Shown: positions 31,612 through 41,932 of the stretch, one piece after another
How positions within the stretch are numbered: the stretch's first letter is position 1
Layout of the letters: each line of letters starts with the position of its first letter
DNA from: Paralithodes platypus
Lineage: Eukaryota > Arthropoda > Malacostraca > Decapoda > Lithodidae
Assembly: GCA_032716605.1 (NCBI GenBank)
Contig: CM064509.1
Coordinates: forward strand, 42,653,632 to 42,717,631
Reading direction: 5' to 3'
DNA length: 64,000 bases
Program-made: the position numbers and the translations under genes
Notes under the pieces: generated by a model
Seen by the model: the letters and a program-made list of their open reading frames with translations, nothing else
Told to the model about the DNA's origin: nothing
The model's database searches: none

Positions 31612-34600
31612 TTGGCCCAGCAGCGTGCCATAGAATCCCTCCAAGCCAACATGGTCAACCTTGCCACACAGGGCCATGGAACCAGATCAAGAAGCACAGT
31701 GTCAGCTGCCCCTGAAAAGTGTGAGTTGGAAATGTCATCTTCTGCCTTTAGGTCATGGAGGCGGTCAATGGCTTGCTGGCTACAACTCTGCAAGTGGTCC
31801 CCCCTGGAGGCTGTCCAACACATCAGCCTTAATTGTGTTCCGGCCCTTCAGCGAGCTGTCGACGCAAGGTTCTCCTACGACCAGTGGAGTGCCCTCACAT
31901 CAGAAGCAGCCCTTGATGCCATTGCCAAGCTAGTCCTTCATGCTTCAAACCAAGCAGTACAGTGGTCAGAATTCTTCAGTGTGTCTCAGGGCCAAAGTGA
32001 GTCAGTCAGTGAATTTTTTATCAGAAGTTCTCAGAAAGCTACTGATTGTGAGTTCCAATGCCCCGAGTGTAATTGTGATTTATCCGAGTACATGCTGCTA
32101 CGCAAGTTAATGGTTGGCCTCCGTGATCCAGCATTAAAGAGGCATATATTTCAAATGTGTGATTCTTTTGATGATGTTGATACCCTTAGAGGGGTTTGCT
32201 GTACATATGAAGCGGCACGTCAAGATGCATTAGGTGGACAATGTTGGCGTGATACTGCTCAGGCAGCTGGTACAGACACCATGGATGACTTCAGACCTGA
32301 TATAGCAGCAGCACACCAAGACGAGGCTGCCAAGCGCTCTTCCAACCGGCCCTGTGGTAATTGTGGTGGCCACCACGCCCCCGACAAAGCTTCATGCCCA
32401 GCCAAATCAGTCACTTGCCACGGCTGCCAGAGGCTTGGCCATTTCAGAAGGTATTGTAGGAGCAAAAAGGCACGTGTGAGTGCTTTTACAGCAACAAGCA
32501 CTTCCCCTTCAGAAGCTTCAGGGGTCGTTATTGCCAAGTCTCACCTCTCCACACAACCCAAGATTGAAGTCGTCGTCACCCATGGAGAGGACAAGGCCTC
32601 GTCAACATCAGCAGTGGCTGACACAGGAGCGCAGGTATGTGTTGCTGGCCCCTCCTTGCTGTCTGCTCTACACATCAAGCCTTCACTTCTTTGTAAACAG
32701 GCTGGCTTACGAGACGTGGCAGACCTGCATCTAAAGTGCCTGGGTTCAGCTCCTTGCAGGATAAACCTAGGAGGACAATCGACACTTCAAGATATTTACT
32801 TCATCCAGTCTGCTAAGAATGTTTACCTTTCCTTGGGTGCCTGCATGCAACTGGGACTGGTCCCTGCCACTTTTCCTCACCATATCCCCTGGGTAGCTCC
32901 AGTTCAAGCTGGGGAGATGATTTACACGCCATTGCCACCCACATCCACAACTTTACCACCTAGGCCACTAACCATTCCACTGGCACCTTCAGATGAAAAT
33001 GTTCCGAGGCTGGAAGAGTGGCTGCTGCAACACTTCTCATCAACCACTTTCAATACTAACAGGGAACCCCTTCCAGTAATGGCCGGTGAACCTCACCACA
33101 TCCATCTACTACCTGGTGCTACTCCACATGCCTGCCACACACCAGCATCTGTCCCTAAGCACTGGCAAGATGAAGTCAAAAGACAACTGGATGATGATAT
33201 TAGGAGAGGTGTCATCCAGCCTGTTCCTGCAGGAGAACCCACAGAGTGGTGTGCAAGGATGGTGGTGGTAGCCAAGAAGTCCGGTCAGCCAAGACGCACA
33301 GTGGATTACCAGCGCCTAAATGCAAGTTGCCTTAGAGAGACCCACCATACCCCTGCTCCTTTTGACATGGTGTCTGGAGTTCCACTACACTCCTACAAGA
33401 CTGTAGCTGATGCCTACTGGGGGTTCCATCAAGTGGCACTTGACGAGGAAAGTCGCCGCCTCACCACTTTCATCACGCCGTGGGGGCGTTATCAATATTG
33501 CAGAACCCCCATGGGCCACTGTTCAGCCTTAGATGCCTACACTCGACGCTTTGATGACGCAATTCAAGACATCTTAAGAAAATACAAGTGTGTAGATGAC
33601 ACCCTTCTTTATGATATAAGTGTGGAAGATGCATTCTGGCACACATATGAATTCCTAACATCATGTGCATCTAAGGGTATAACACTTCAACCACAGAAAT
33701 TTCAGTTTGGTAGGAAAGAGGTTGAGTTTGTGGGTTTTCACCTCGGCTGGGACCACTATAAACCATCAGATGACCGACTGGCAGCAATAAGGAACTTCCC
33801 CATGCCAGTTGAGCCCACCATTACTGATAAGCTCCGCGAAGCCCAGGACACCATATGCCAGCTAGCCAAGGATGGCTTGGCATACTACGACAAGACTAGA
33901 CCTACGGGAGCCATTACAGACTGGAGCAAGGAAGGGATTGGATTCGTTGTTCTACAGCAATACTGTATGTGCACTTCTGCCAAGTCACCCTTCTGCTGCA
34001 AAGGCGGCTGGCGTCTTGCCTTATGTGGTAGTCGTCACCTTACTCCTGCAGAGGCGGGGTATGCGGCAGTGGAAGGGGAAGCCCTAGCAGTTGTGTGGTG
34101 TCTCCAGAAGGCCCGGCTATTTCTCCTTGGATGCCCTAACCTCACAATTGTCACTGATCACCGCCCACTTGTTAAGCTTCTGGCAGACAAGGCCCTGGGA
34201 GATATTCTGAACCCAAGGCTGTTTAGACTAAAGGAGAAAACCTTGCAATACAAGTATCAGATCAAGTACCTGCCTGGAAAGAAAAATAGTGCTGCCGACT
34301 TCTTATCACGGTACCCTGCCCTCCGTGCACCTCCCGACACACTCGATGCTGAGCTTGATGAAGACCTCACAATGGCTGCAGTAGCAGCTACCGTGGCAAC
34401 AATGGTGCATGATGGCTACACCATGGACGAGGAGACAGTCATAAAGGCGGCCGCAGAGGACCCCGTATACCAGCTACTGTTAGCCAAGGTTGTGGCTGGG
34501 AATTGGCATCAACAAAAATCCCAGGAAATTGCCTGCCTCCGTCAGTTCTACAGTGTAAGGGACCGGCTGGCTGTGGTTCGGGGCCTGCTCACCTACACTT

Positions 34601-35757
34601 TCGATCAAGGTTGTGTCCGCCTTGTCATCCCAGAGGGCCTCCGTCACCAGGTAGCTGCGAACCTGCATGCCGGACATCAGGGCCTAGACTCTATGTTGCG
34701 GAGAGCAAGGCAATCGGTGTACTGGCCAGGAATGGAGGGTGACCTGCAGCACCACAGGACGTTGTGCACATCATGTGACATACATGCACCCTCACAGCCC
34801 TCAGAGACTCTGGTCCTCACCCCACCCTCGGACTACCCCTTCCAACACACAGTGGTGGACATGTTTCAATTGGAGGGCCACATGTACATGGCCTACGCCG
34901 ATAGGCTAACAGGCTGGTTAGATGTTGCTCACTTCCCTTACGGTGCCACCTCGAACAAGATCAAATCTCAACTAAGGAGTTACTTCACCCATTGGGGAGC
35001 CCCCGAACAAGTTTCCATGGATTGGGGCACCAACTTAGTGAGCGAAGAGATGGATACTTTCTTCAAGAGATGGGGCATCACAGTGCGCCTATCTGCAGCT
35101 CAGTATCCTCAGTCAAATGGGAGGGCAGAGGTGGCTGTCAAGACTGCAAAGCGGGTTATCAGAGCCAACATTGGAGTAGGAGGCAGTTTAGATAATGACA
35201 AAGTGTCCTTGGCCATGCTACAGTATTTGAATACTCCTCTCCGTGGAATAGAGAAGTCCCCTGCCCAACTTGCGACCGGCAGGCAGCTTCGAGATGGGGT
35301 GCCTACATTCAGGCAGCACTACCAAATAGACAGGCACTGGCGACACACTTTACGTACAAGAGAGTGTCAAATGGCCAGGACTCAAGAAAAGTTGGCTGCT
35401 GACAGCACTGCCAGGAGGCTAGCCCCGCTTCACATTGGCAACCATATCCGAGTCCAGAACCAAGTATCTAACCTGTGGGACAGGTCAGGCATCATCATCG
35501 AGATTCTTCCACACCGACAGTACACAGTTAGGCTAGATGGTAGTGGTCGACTGTCTCGCAGGAACAGAAGACACCTCAAAGTCATCACATCATCATCGCC
35601 CGTCCCACCTTCAAGGAACACTTCAATCTCCAATCTGGCAGTTCCAGCACCGTCGTCACCACTTCCTGCACCGTCTTCTCCTCAACTGGCGGAGGTACCT
35701 ACACACCCACGCCGATTAAAAGCCCGTCCAGAGTGGTTGGCTGACTATGTCCAATGA
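31612..35757 (+). CDS. Gag-Pol polyprotein of gypsy element C (1381 codons)
   Basis: One frame holds Gag with two Cys/His motifs (CGNCGGHHAPDKASC and CHGCQRLGHFRRYC, about residues 247-285), protease (ADTGAQVC, about 336), RT (TVDYQRLN, then FDMV, then YCRTPMG, then KCVDDTLLYD, a variant of the usual YLDD), RNase H (ITDWSKEGIG to VTDHRPL) and integrase (HAGHQG, CTSCD, VVDMF, SMDWGTNLV, NGRAEVAVK). The expected thumb/connection block (FLGL..Y to W....F..LK) is missing between EPTITD and KLREAQDT, an apparent in-frame deletion of about 45 codons. An upstream frame from ATG 31590 (MTQAQAV) joins with a one-base shift near 31608, so the original start was probably 31590. Confidence 0.93.
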   Translation: MAQQRAIESLQANMVNLATQGHGTRSRSTVSAAPEKCELEMSSSAFRSWRRSMACWLQLCKWSPLEAVQHISLNCVPALQRAVDARFSYDQWSALTSEAALDAIAKLVLHASNQAVQWSEFFSVSQGQSESVSEFFIRSSQKATDCEFQCPECNCDLSEYMLLRKLMVGLRDPALKRHIFQMCDSFDDVDTLRGVCCTYEAARQDALGGQCWRDTAQAAGTDTMDDFRPDIAAAHQDEAAKRSSNRPCGNCGGHHAPDKASCPAKSVTCHGCQRLGHFRRYCRSKKARVSAFTATSTSPSEASGVVIAKSHLSTQPKIEVVVTHGEDKASSTSAVADTGAQVCVAGPSLLSALHIKPSLLCKQAGLRDVADLHLKCLGSAPCRINLGGQSTLQDIYFIQSAKNVYLSLGACMQLGLVPATFPHHIPWVAPVQAGEMIYTPLPPTSTTLPPRPLTIPLAPSDENVPRLEEWLLQHFSSTTFNTNREPLPVMAGEPHHIHLLPGATPHACHTPASVPKHWQDEVKRQLDDDIRRGVIQPVPAGEPTEWCARMVVVAKKSGQPRRTVDYQRLNASCLRETHHTPAPFDMVSGVPLHSYKTVADAYWGFHQVALDEESRRLTTFITPWGRYQYCRTPMGHCSALDAYTRRFDDAIQDILRKYKCVDDTLLYDISVEDAFWHTYEFLTSCASKGITLQPQKFQFGRKEVEFVGFHLGWDHYKPSDDRLAAIRNFPMPVEPTITDKLREAQDTICQLAKDGLAYYDKTRPTGAITDWSKEGIGFVVLQQYCMCTSAKSPFCCKGGWRLALCGSRHLTPAEAGYAAVEGEALAVVWCLQKARLFLLGCPNLTIVTDHRPLVKLLADKALGDILNPRLFRLKEKTLQYKYQIKYLPGKKNSAADFLSRYPALRAPPDTLDAELDEDLTMAAVAATVATMVHDGYTMDEETVIKAAAEDPVYQLLLAKVVAGNWHQQKSQEIACLRQFYSVRDRLAVVRGLLTYTFDQGCVRLVIPEGLRHQVAANLHAGHQGLDSMLRRARQSVYWPGMEGDLQHHRTLCTSCDIHAPSQPSETLVLTPPSDYPFQHTVVDMFQLEGHMYMAYADRLTGWLDVAHFPYGATSNKIKSQLRSYFTHWGAPEQVSMDWGTNLVSEEMDTFFKRWGITVRLSAAQYPQSNGRAEVAVKTAKRVIRANIGVGGSLDNDKVSLAMLQYLNTPLRGIEKSPAQLATGRQLRDGVPTFRQHYQIDRHWRHTLRTRECQMARTQEKLAADSTARRLAPLHIGNHIRVQNQVSNLWDRSGIIIEILPHRQYTVRLDGSGRLSRRNRRHLKVITSSSPVPPSRNTSISNLAVPAPSSPLPAPSSPQLAEVPTHPRRLKARPEWLADYVQ

Positions 35758-36778
35758 ATTGTATTCCTCTGCAATTATTGTAACTTCTGTGTTCCTCTAT
35801 GTCTTATCTGATTTTTCTTTCCTATCACTTTTATCTCTCCTATTTTTTTTCCCCTCTTTTAGTTGTCTACCTATATAGCCAGTTTGCTTCAGGATTTGTT
35901 ACTTGTATTTTGTTTTACTGGCATGTATTCCATCTCCCTGTTATGTTTCACATTTCTTTCTTCTTTCTCTTTTATCTGTGTATTGTAAGGACAGTTTACT
36001 TCTTATGTAATATTGCATGTTTTATTGTACTGATGTCTTTTGTCCTTTAATGTTTGATTTGGTTTCCTATAACTATTGTGTTTTTGTTTTGTTTTTTCAT
36101 ATACTGTATCTTTAGCTTTTAGGATCATATAGCCTAGCATTTCATATATTTGATTTCCAATAACTTTTGTTCTTTAGATTTAAAAAAAAAAATGTGTTTA
36201 GCCTGATTGTAGATATACATATGCAGTACATAATTATGTGTTCAGTTTCATTAACATTAGGCTGAAGCCACAATTTATTAATTTGTTTAATTTTGGAGTT
36301 GCAGGTATGTCTCCGTAATACTGTATTAATTTATCAAACGTTATACTAGGCCTATACTATAATGGGATAACAATTAAGAGTTACTGCACAAGGTTCATCA
36401 TTATACCAGTACTGTATTGATTTGTTCAGATTTATTTTGTCATACCAGTACTGTATTGATTTTTTCAGACTTACTATGTCGTACCAGTACTGTATAGCCT
36501 ATACTGTATATGCTTTGTCATACCAGTCACTGTGTTGATTTTTTCAGACTTACTATGTCGTACCAGTACTGTATAGCTTATACTGTATATACTTTGTCAT
36601 ACCAGTACTGTATTGATTTTTTTTTTTCAGACTTTGTCAGTCACTTAAGGCGAGTCGTTTTTATTTTTCATATTACTTAGCTACAATGTATTATTTTCTC
36701 CCTCATTCTAGAAGAGTTTTATGTTCTCAGATTCATTCCATCCATTTTAACAAATATGTAATAATCTTGGAGGGGAGA
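35758..36778 (+). other. 3' untranslated region of gypsy element C
   Basis: About 1 kb of T-rich non-coding DNA between the stop codon and the right LTR. It contains a short tandem repeat with CATACCAGTACTGTATTGATTT (units at about 36400, 36455, 36525 and 36598) and ends in the polypurine tract at 36769-36778. No env gene is seen. Confidence 0.8.
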
Positions 36779-36908
36779 TGTAGGATTTGGCAACACTGGG
36801 ATACCGATCTGGCAACTATGGACAGCTACCGCTTGAGAAGTAAACAAGAGCTACAACTTCCTGTGTCTTATTTATGGAGTTCCCCTAGCATTATTGGAAG
36901 ATCCTACA
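36779..36908 (+). repeat. Right LTR of gypsy element C
   Basis: It is identical to the left LTR except for one base, which indicates a recent insertion. Confidence 0.95.
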
Positions 36909-37370
36909 GTTTTCTTTTCTTAGTTTTGTGAAATGTACTTTTTTTTTGCCTCTTTGCCCACATTTTTTTAATGATTCGTTTCACTTCTTCCTTGTTTGTT
37001 TCTTCCTTAAATAAATGTTTCTCCACTAAATCGATTTGGTATGGTCTTTCAAATAATTTGTTTGTATTTCTTATATTTTGATAATAGCTGCATTTTGTGT
37101 TACCACCACTGATAAGCCATTGGGCTTTTGGCAGAAAATGCCAAAAATGATCAGTGATATCCGAGACATGTTTACATATACCGCATTTTCCTTTACCATC
37201 ACTATCTCCGATAGACTGGAAATAGTGTCGTATTTCACACCCAAATGCCATAAAAGGGTGTCCAATACCGCATTTTCCTTTACCATCATTATCTCAGATA
37301 GACTGGAAATGGTGTCGTATTTCACACCCAAATGCCATAAAAGGGTGTCCAATATCAAGCCAACTCAACC
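36909..37370 (-). pseudogene. LINE C-terminal fragment with internal 87 bp duplication
   Basis: The minus frame 36904-37251 reads FQSIGDSDGKGKCGICKH, DHFWHFLPKAQW, NKLFERPYQID and IIKKMWAKRQKK. This is the same kind of CxxC...HF tail, followed by a FxRPY block and a Lys-rich end, as at 29.1-29.3 kb, but clearly a different sequence. An 87 bp tandem duplication (CCGCATTTTCCTTTACCATC at 37181 and 37268) repeats DTLLWHLGVKYDTISSLSEI. It may be a second LINE copy whose 3' end adjoined the first. Confidence 0.55.
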
Positions 37371-37429
37371 CTGCTCCTCCACAGGGTCTAAACTCAACCC
37401 GATTCAGACTTTCGGAACTTGATAACAGT

Positions 37430-38243
37430 TTTAAGACTTTGTGTATATATCCATATACAAATAATCGATTTGGATGTGATAATTATAAATGTACCTAGCT
37501 ATATCCTCAGAATATCCGAAAGAAGCGTCATAATCCTATAGAAGGCCGATAACCTACCGGAGTTATTATATATAATACCTCAAAGTAAGCGATTATATAT
37601 AGGAATAGTCATCACAATTTTTTACAAATTCAACTAGATCAAAATAATATCGAAATGATGGATCATTAATTATTGATCTTGATATGTAGGCCTAAAGCAT
37701 GTTGTTTATAAACATTGGCCGCAGCCGCGGTGCCACTCCATTCGAGCCTAATCACGATTATATTTTGGTGTATTCTTACTTAAATGTATATCATTCGGGT
37801 TGATTAGGTTACACAATACAATATTACTAAGTAATAGTACACGCATATATATAAATATCATAACATTTGTGAAATATAGGTTCGACCGCGCTAAGCACCA
37901 CGGCTGTGTGAGGGCCAGTAGGAACGTAGATATATCGAGGGGTGTACAAATGGCCAGTCCTGTATAGAATCGTGAGGTTCAGAGTCGTAAAGATTCCAGG
38001 ACGAGCTCCATAGAAACTGAAACTGAAACTGAACTGGGTGGGTGGGTGGGGTATCTAGCCTCGTGACCTTGACCAAGAGTCAAGTTCAGAAAATCATTGT
38101 TCGTCACGGTAATTAATCCGTCACTCCTCAGAATTATTGAAATGTCTATGTATGCGAATATTTCTTGCTCTACTATTAAACAAATAAATATGTTTTATAA
38201 TTTCACCTAATATGTAATGTCACAACACATCTTAAATTGTATA
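37430..38243. other. Unassigned AT-rich DNA
   Basis: No long frame, repeat or RNA gene is recognised. It abuts the left LTR of the element A tandem block, so it may be host DNA flanking that insertion. Confidence 0.4.
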
Positions 38244-41056
38244 TGTTATGCCCTGTTTTTCTACAGGTTTAACTTGGGTAATGTGAGTTCTGAATGACTG
38301 GGTATATAAGGCTGCATGCACAATACAAGGTATGAGGAATAGAGAACACAAAATAAACACACGGTAACACGACACAAGTTCACGTTTATTGACGTAAATA
38401 AATAAAGAGTATAGAAAGATAGTAATTCTCGCACAAAACAAATAATAGAAGGGAACTGCTAGCATTAGCGGATCTGGATGGAGCCTAGTCTCCCACTTCC
38501 AACGTTCAGGTATATTCTTTTGATCACGGGTTTAATTAGCAAGTTTTTATTTTACTGGAAGACCTCAATATATTTGTATAATTCAATGTCACTGATTTGA
38601 CCTCTTGCTGGCTGGTCGCGTACCCAAGTAGCAGCTCACAGTTAGGGTTAGACACGCGTATATTGTAGAACACGGAATCTCTAGTAACCTCATGGGGGTA
38701 CTGATCTAAGTTTTATATTCTTATGGCAGAAATACGTAGAACACAAATCAGTGGGCGAACGTTAGATATCACTAGAGTTTTAATATCTGAATAAGGTAAT
38801 TACGAGAGTCAAGGTCGCCTGTTAATTAAAGAGCACTGATCGCTTAGTACGTCCCAAATGGAATGGTTAAATATGAATTACACTGGGCAAGGTTTTAGCC
38901 ACTTTATAGAAAGTTAATAAGTGAGTATCAAGCTAGTACTATAACACTTAGTACTAGCAACATGAATCTTGAATAGTATTGGTAGATCTGGTCCTGGTTA
39001 TCTTGCTTCCGGTGATGTTGGGGGCTAACGACTGGTTCCTCGGCCGTCCAGATGGTCCAAAATGTAGGAAGTTCTCAAGTCGGATCTCTTGACGATCGTT
39101 GCTGGCTACACACTTATATACCCACGAATTTGTGTGAAGGTTATAAGGTGCACGTTAGGACTTGTACATGGACAGATGCTTCTATCAGTCTTCTCTGCCA
39201 CGGAGTCTGCCGGATCTGGAATCTCACTCCGGAACAAAACGAGGGCAGAGCTAGAGGTAAACTGCAGGGTAGTGACCACTGGTTGGTGTCTAGCTTTCAA
39301 CTGATTTGACTGGGGGCGGGAGCTAGATTTATAGGCTCGGTTCTGGACCCTGTAGACAGTAGGGATCTCGAGTCTTATGGACTTATTTGAGCTCTCAATA
39401 GATATGGGGACTAGATAAGATGGTATTTACTGTTGTGGCACAGGGCTATAGGAAGCCTTTATATTTTCATATAACTGAGCCTTAGTAAGAGGTACTATTT
39501 TGGCTATACTGGAAGTATTTAGGGGAGGGAGACTGGATCTACTTTGCGAGGAGGATGGGGACAGCTGTGATAGGAGCGTCTCTCTTATATTGTGCAATCT
39601 TCATTTTATGGTATAGCTGAGGTGCTAATTTATTGATCAGAGCATGCAAGAAAGGTAAATGGTTTATTGTGAGTAAATAGAGGTTAGTAAAGGTGTTAGT
39701 CATGCATGGTTAGTTCATTGATAGGAAGAATTCCTGTGCTACCTGGCAATGACTCGGAAGTCAAAACAGGGGCCAGGTATACCTCCGCGGGGGTGGGGGT
39801 CTCCCTCCTCGGGTGGGCAAAAAGGGGGAGCTGGGCGCCCTCTCTCTGTGATAGTCGTCCGGCGGCTGTGGCTAGGGGCTTGCCATATCACCAGTGTTCG
39901 TAATAACCCTCTGTGTATGACAGATGTGGGTGTCCTTAATACCAAAACCGAAGGTGCCTTGGCTAGCTGGTTTTACTCGGCTGGTTGTTAATTGTAGGGT
40001 TTGCTGGATGTGGTGGAGACTGGGTTGCTAACTCTGCCACATTTATCTGGAAGTATGGCAATAGAAGTTAGTTACTGGCGAGGCGGCTAGCCTCGCACCG
40101 ACGACCATTGGGTGCAGGGTTGTGAATGGGTTGTAAGAGAATAGATGGCATGCAAGGGGCTAGTAAAGTTCTAATGTTGTTCTGGCCTACTAAGTGAAGG
40201 TAGGCTGGATAGGAGTATATATATAAAAGGTTGGAGAGCATTAGCAACGGACAATTCAAGGATCTTCAAGAGGTATGAGAGAGAGGCTAGGTCGGACAAG
40301 AGTAGAGAAGTGCGGGGTCTTATAATGAGAGGGGGGGAGTGCAGGGGGGCTATAGGGGAATTTGACCCTAAGGTCTCTGGGCGTGGGGGTGGCATTAGGC
40401 TGCAGTTGATATGGAAGTTTGAAAAGGCAGTAGAATACGTTAGCCAAATGCTACCGGGGAATGCAACTATGGGGTGGTATATGAGTCAGGAAAAGATAGA
40501 GTAATGTGATCAGTCCGAGGGGTTATGGATACTATTAGTCGGCCCTGGGAACTGCGTTTTCTATGAGATATAAATATACCAACAACAGCGGCAGTTCGTA
40601 GGGGTACTTAGTTATTGTTTCGGGGTACTATTGACAGATACTGGGAACCAGGTTATCTTATACAATCTCTGGTTGGGGTAAGAGGTGTATGACACGAAGT
40701 AAATTGGCGTAGTGTGGACTGTGGATACGAAGGAGGCAAGGGGAAGACGTATGACAATTGTGGAACAGTAAATGGAAAAAGGTGAACACAATGGCGGATA
40801 AAAATACTTAACCTAAGGATTGAATACATAGATTTATGGGGCGATGGGTCTTCAGAAGCTTAGTCTGGCAAGACAAGATGTTAGGGAATGTTAATATTAA
40901 TACTTAAACTAAGGATTGCATAGAGACACTTAGTTACTAGAGGAACAATGCAAGGGGGCGACTGAGCACGGGTTACATATATCATACTCGTCATGGGAAA
41001 TGATATACAAGGTCTAGGGACAGGCGGGGGTGTTTTAACTTCTAAGATATATAACA
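38244..41056 (-). repeat. Left LTR of element A block (3' LTR of copy 2), 2813 bp
   Basis: On the minus strand it runs from TGTTATATATC to GGGCATAACA, with a 6 bp terminal inversion. It matches 50061-56250 along its length once the insertions there are removed, and the copy 1 LTR. GTCAATAAACGTG (minus, about 38383-38395) supplies a polyadenylation signal and TATATA lies at about 38300. A single 97 bp unit is at 40800-40925. The purine-rich GAGAAGTAGA precedes it at 41057-41066. Confidence 0.85.
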
Positions 41057-41149
41057 TCTACTTCTCGGATGTAAGAACATACATAGCTATAATTATGGCT
41101 GTCTGATGTGTTGGCATTGGCTCAATGTCGGGACAGGGCATGGGTGTTT

Positions 41150-41872
41150 TTAATATGAATGTATATTCCTGTTCATCATCTTTGTAGTTAGGAGTGTAGG
41201 ACACGAGGGGGTTAGTGTACGTGAGGTGTGGAAAATGGTAAATTTAGAAAAGGTAAATGGGTGCGGCCTGGAGCTGTTTAGCCCTGCGGGCTTGGGCCTG
41301 TCTGAAATGGCTGGCTCGGTCAGCTGGTCCTTTTGTTCTGTGGACCTTTCTTCCGGGTGTTTCTGTGTGGTGTTCGCTCGTGGCTTCTTGTTCTGGGGCA
41401 TTTTACTTCCCTCTCCTTCATTATAGGCTCGTCCTCGAGCCTCAAGGGTGAAGTTAAAAGAAGCATAGTGATGGTGGGTAATTTTCAGGGTATTTAGAAA
41501 GTTCCACCAAACACGAGAGCGACGGTCAGGTTTCTTTTGCAGGTCAATGTATACCTGTAAGAATGTGTCCTCTGTGTTGTGGCGGGCGGCTGCCCGGGCT
41601 TGGTGTGGGTGTGGTACACGGGCGAAGTGTCCAGTGGGGGTTTTTACTTTAACCTTTCGTATGAATGGTTTGTAGCTTTCCCCCGTTGGGGTCGGAGTGA
41701 GGTGTGTGGGATTGACAGGAAGTCTGTTTAGGGTGGTGAATGGGTTACTAACCAAAAGGGGATTCACGCGTGACAACAGAGCTGGGGATGAAGGGGGAAT
41801 GTGAGTCTGGGTTTTATTTGGTTTTCTTGGGCGGTGTTGTAGGTTGGGAATATATAGTGAGGCAATGCGCAA
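41150..41872 (-). pseudogene. Domain X of element A copy 2
   Basis: 240 codons matching the copy 1 protein: MRIASLY, ESYKPFIRKVKV, NTEDTFLQVYIDLQKK, WWNFLNTLK and FTLEARGRAYNEGEG. A small deletion shifts the last 60 codons relative to copy 1 (PQNKKPRANTTQKH). The TRIM-like array separates it from the rest of Pol. Differences from copy 1 are largely conservative, which suggests that the protein was under selection when the copies were made. Confidence 0.65.
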
Positions 41873-41932
41873 GATCGGTTTAGGTAAGGTGGGTGAAGGA
41901 GGTGTGTGGGAAGGAGGGGGTGTGTGTGTTGT

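Larger units (their letters stand above)
31325..36908 (+). mobile_element. Near-intact Ty3/gypsy retrotransposon C with 130 bp LTRs
   Basis: LTRs at 31325-31454 and 36779-36908 (TGTAGGAT to ATCCTACA, an 8 bp terminal inversion) differ at one base (T or A in GAGCTACWTCTTCC). The target duplication is GTTTT (31320-31324 and 36909-36913). The primer-binding site region begins TGGCGCAGTGTG directly after the left LTR. The polypurine tract GGAGGGGAGA (36769-36778) precedes the right LTR. LTRs this short are unusual, though known in the Mag-like group. Confidence 0.96.

Noticed and set aside
39052..40504. Short frames in the LTRs (also at 50796-51120 and 54407-54701)
   Set aside because: They occur in all LTR copies but have no domains and conflicting frames. 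They look like non-coding LTR sequence.
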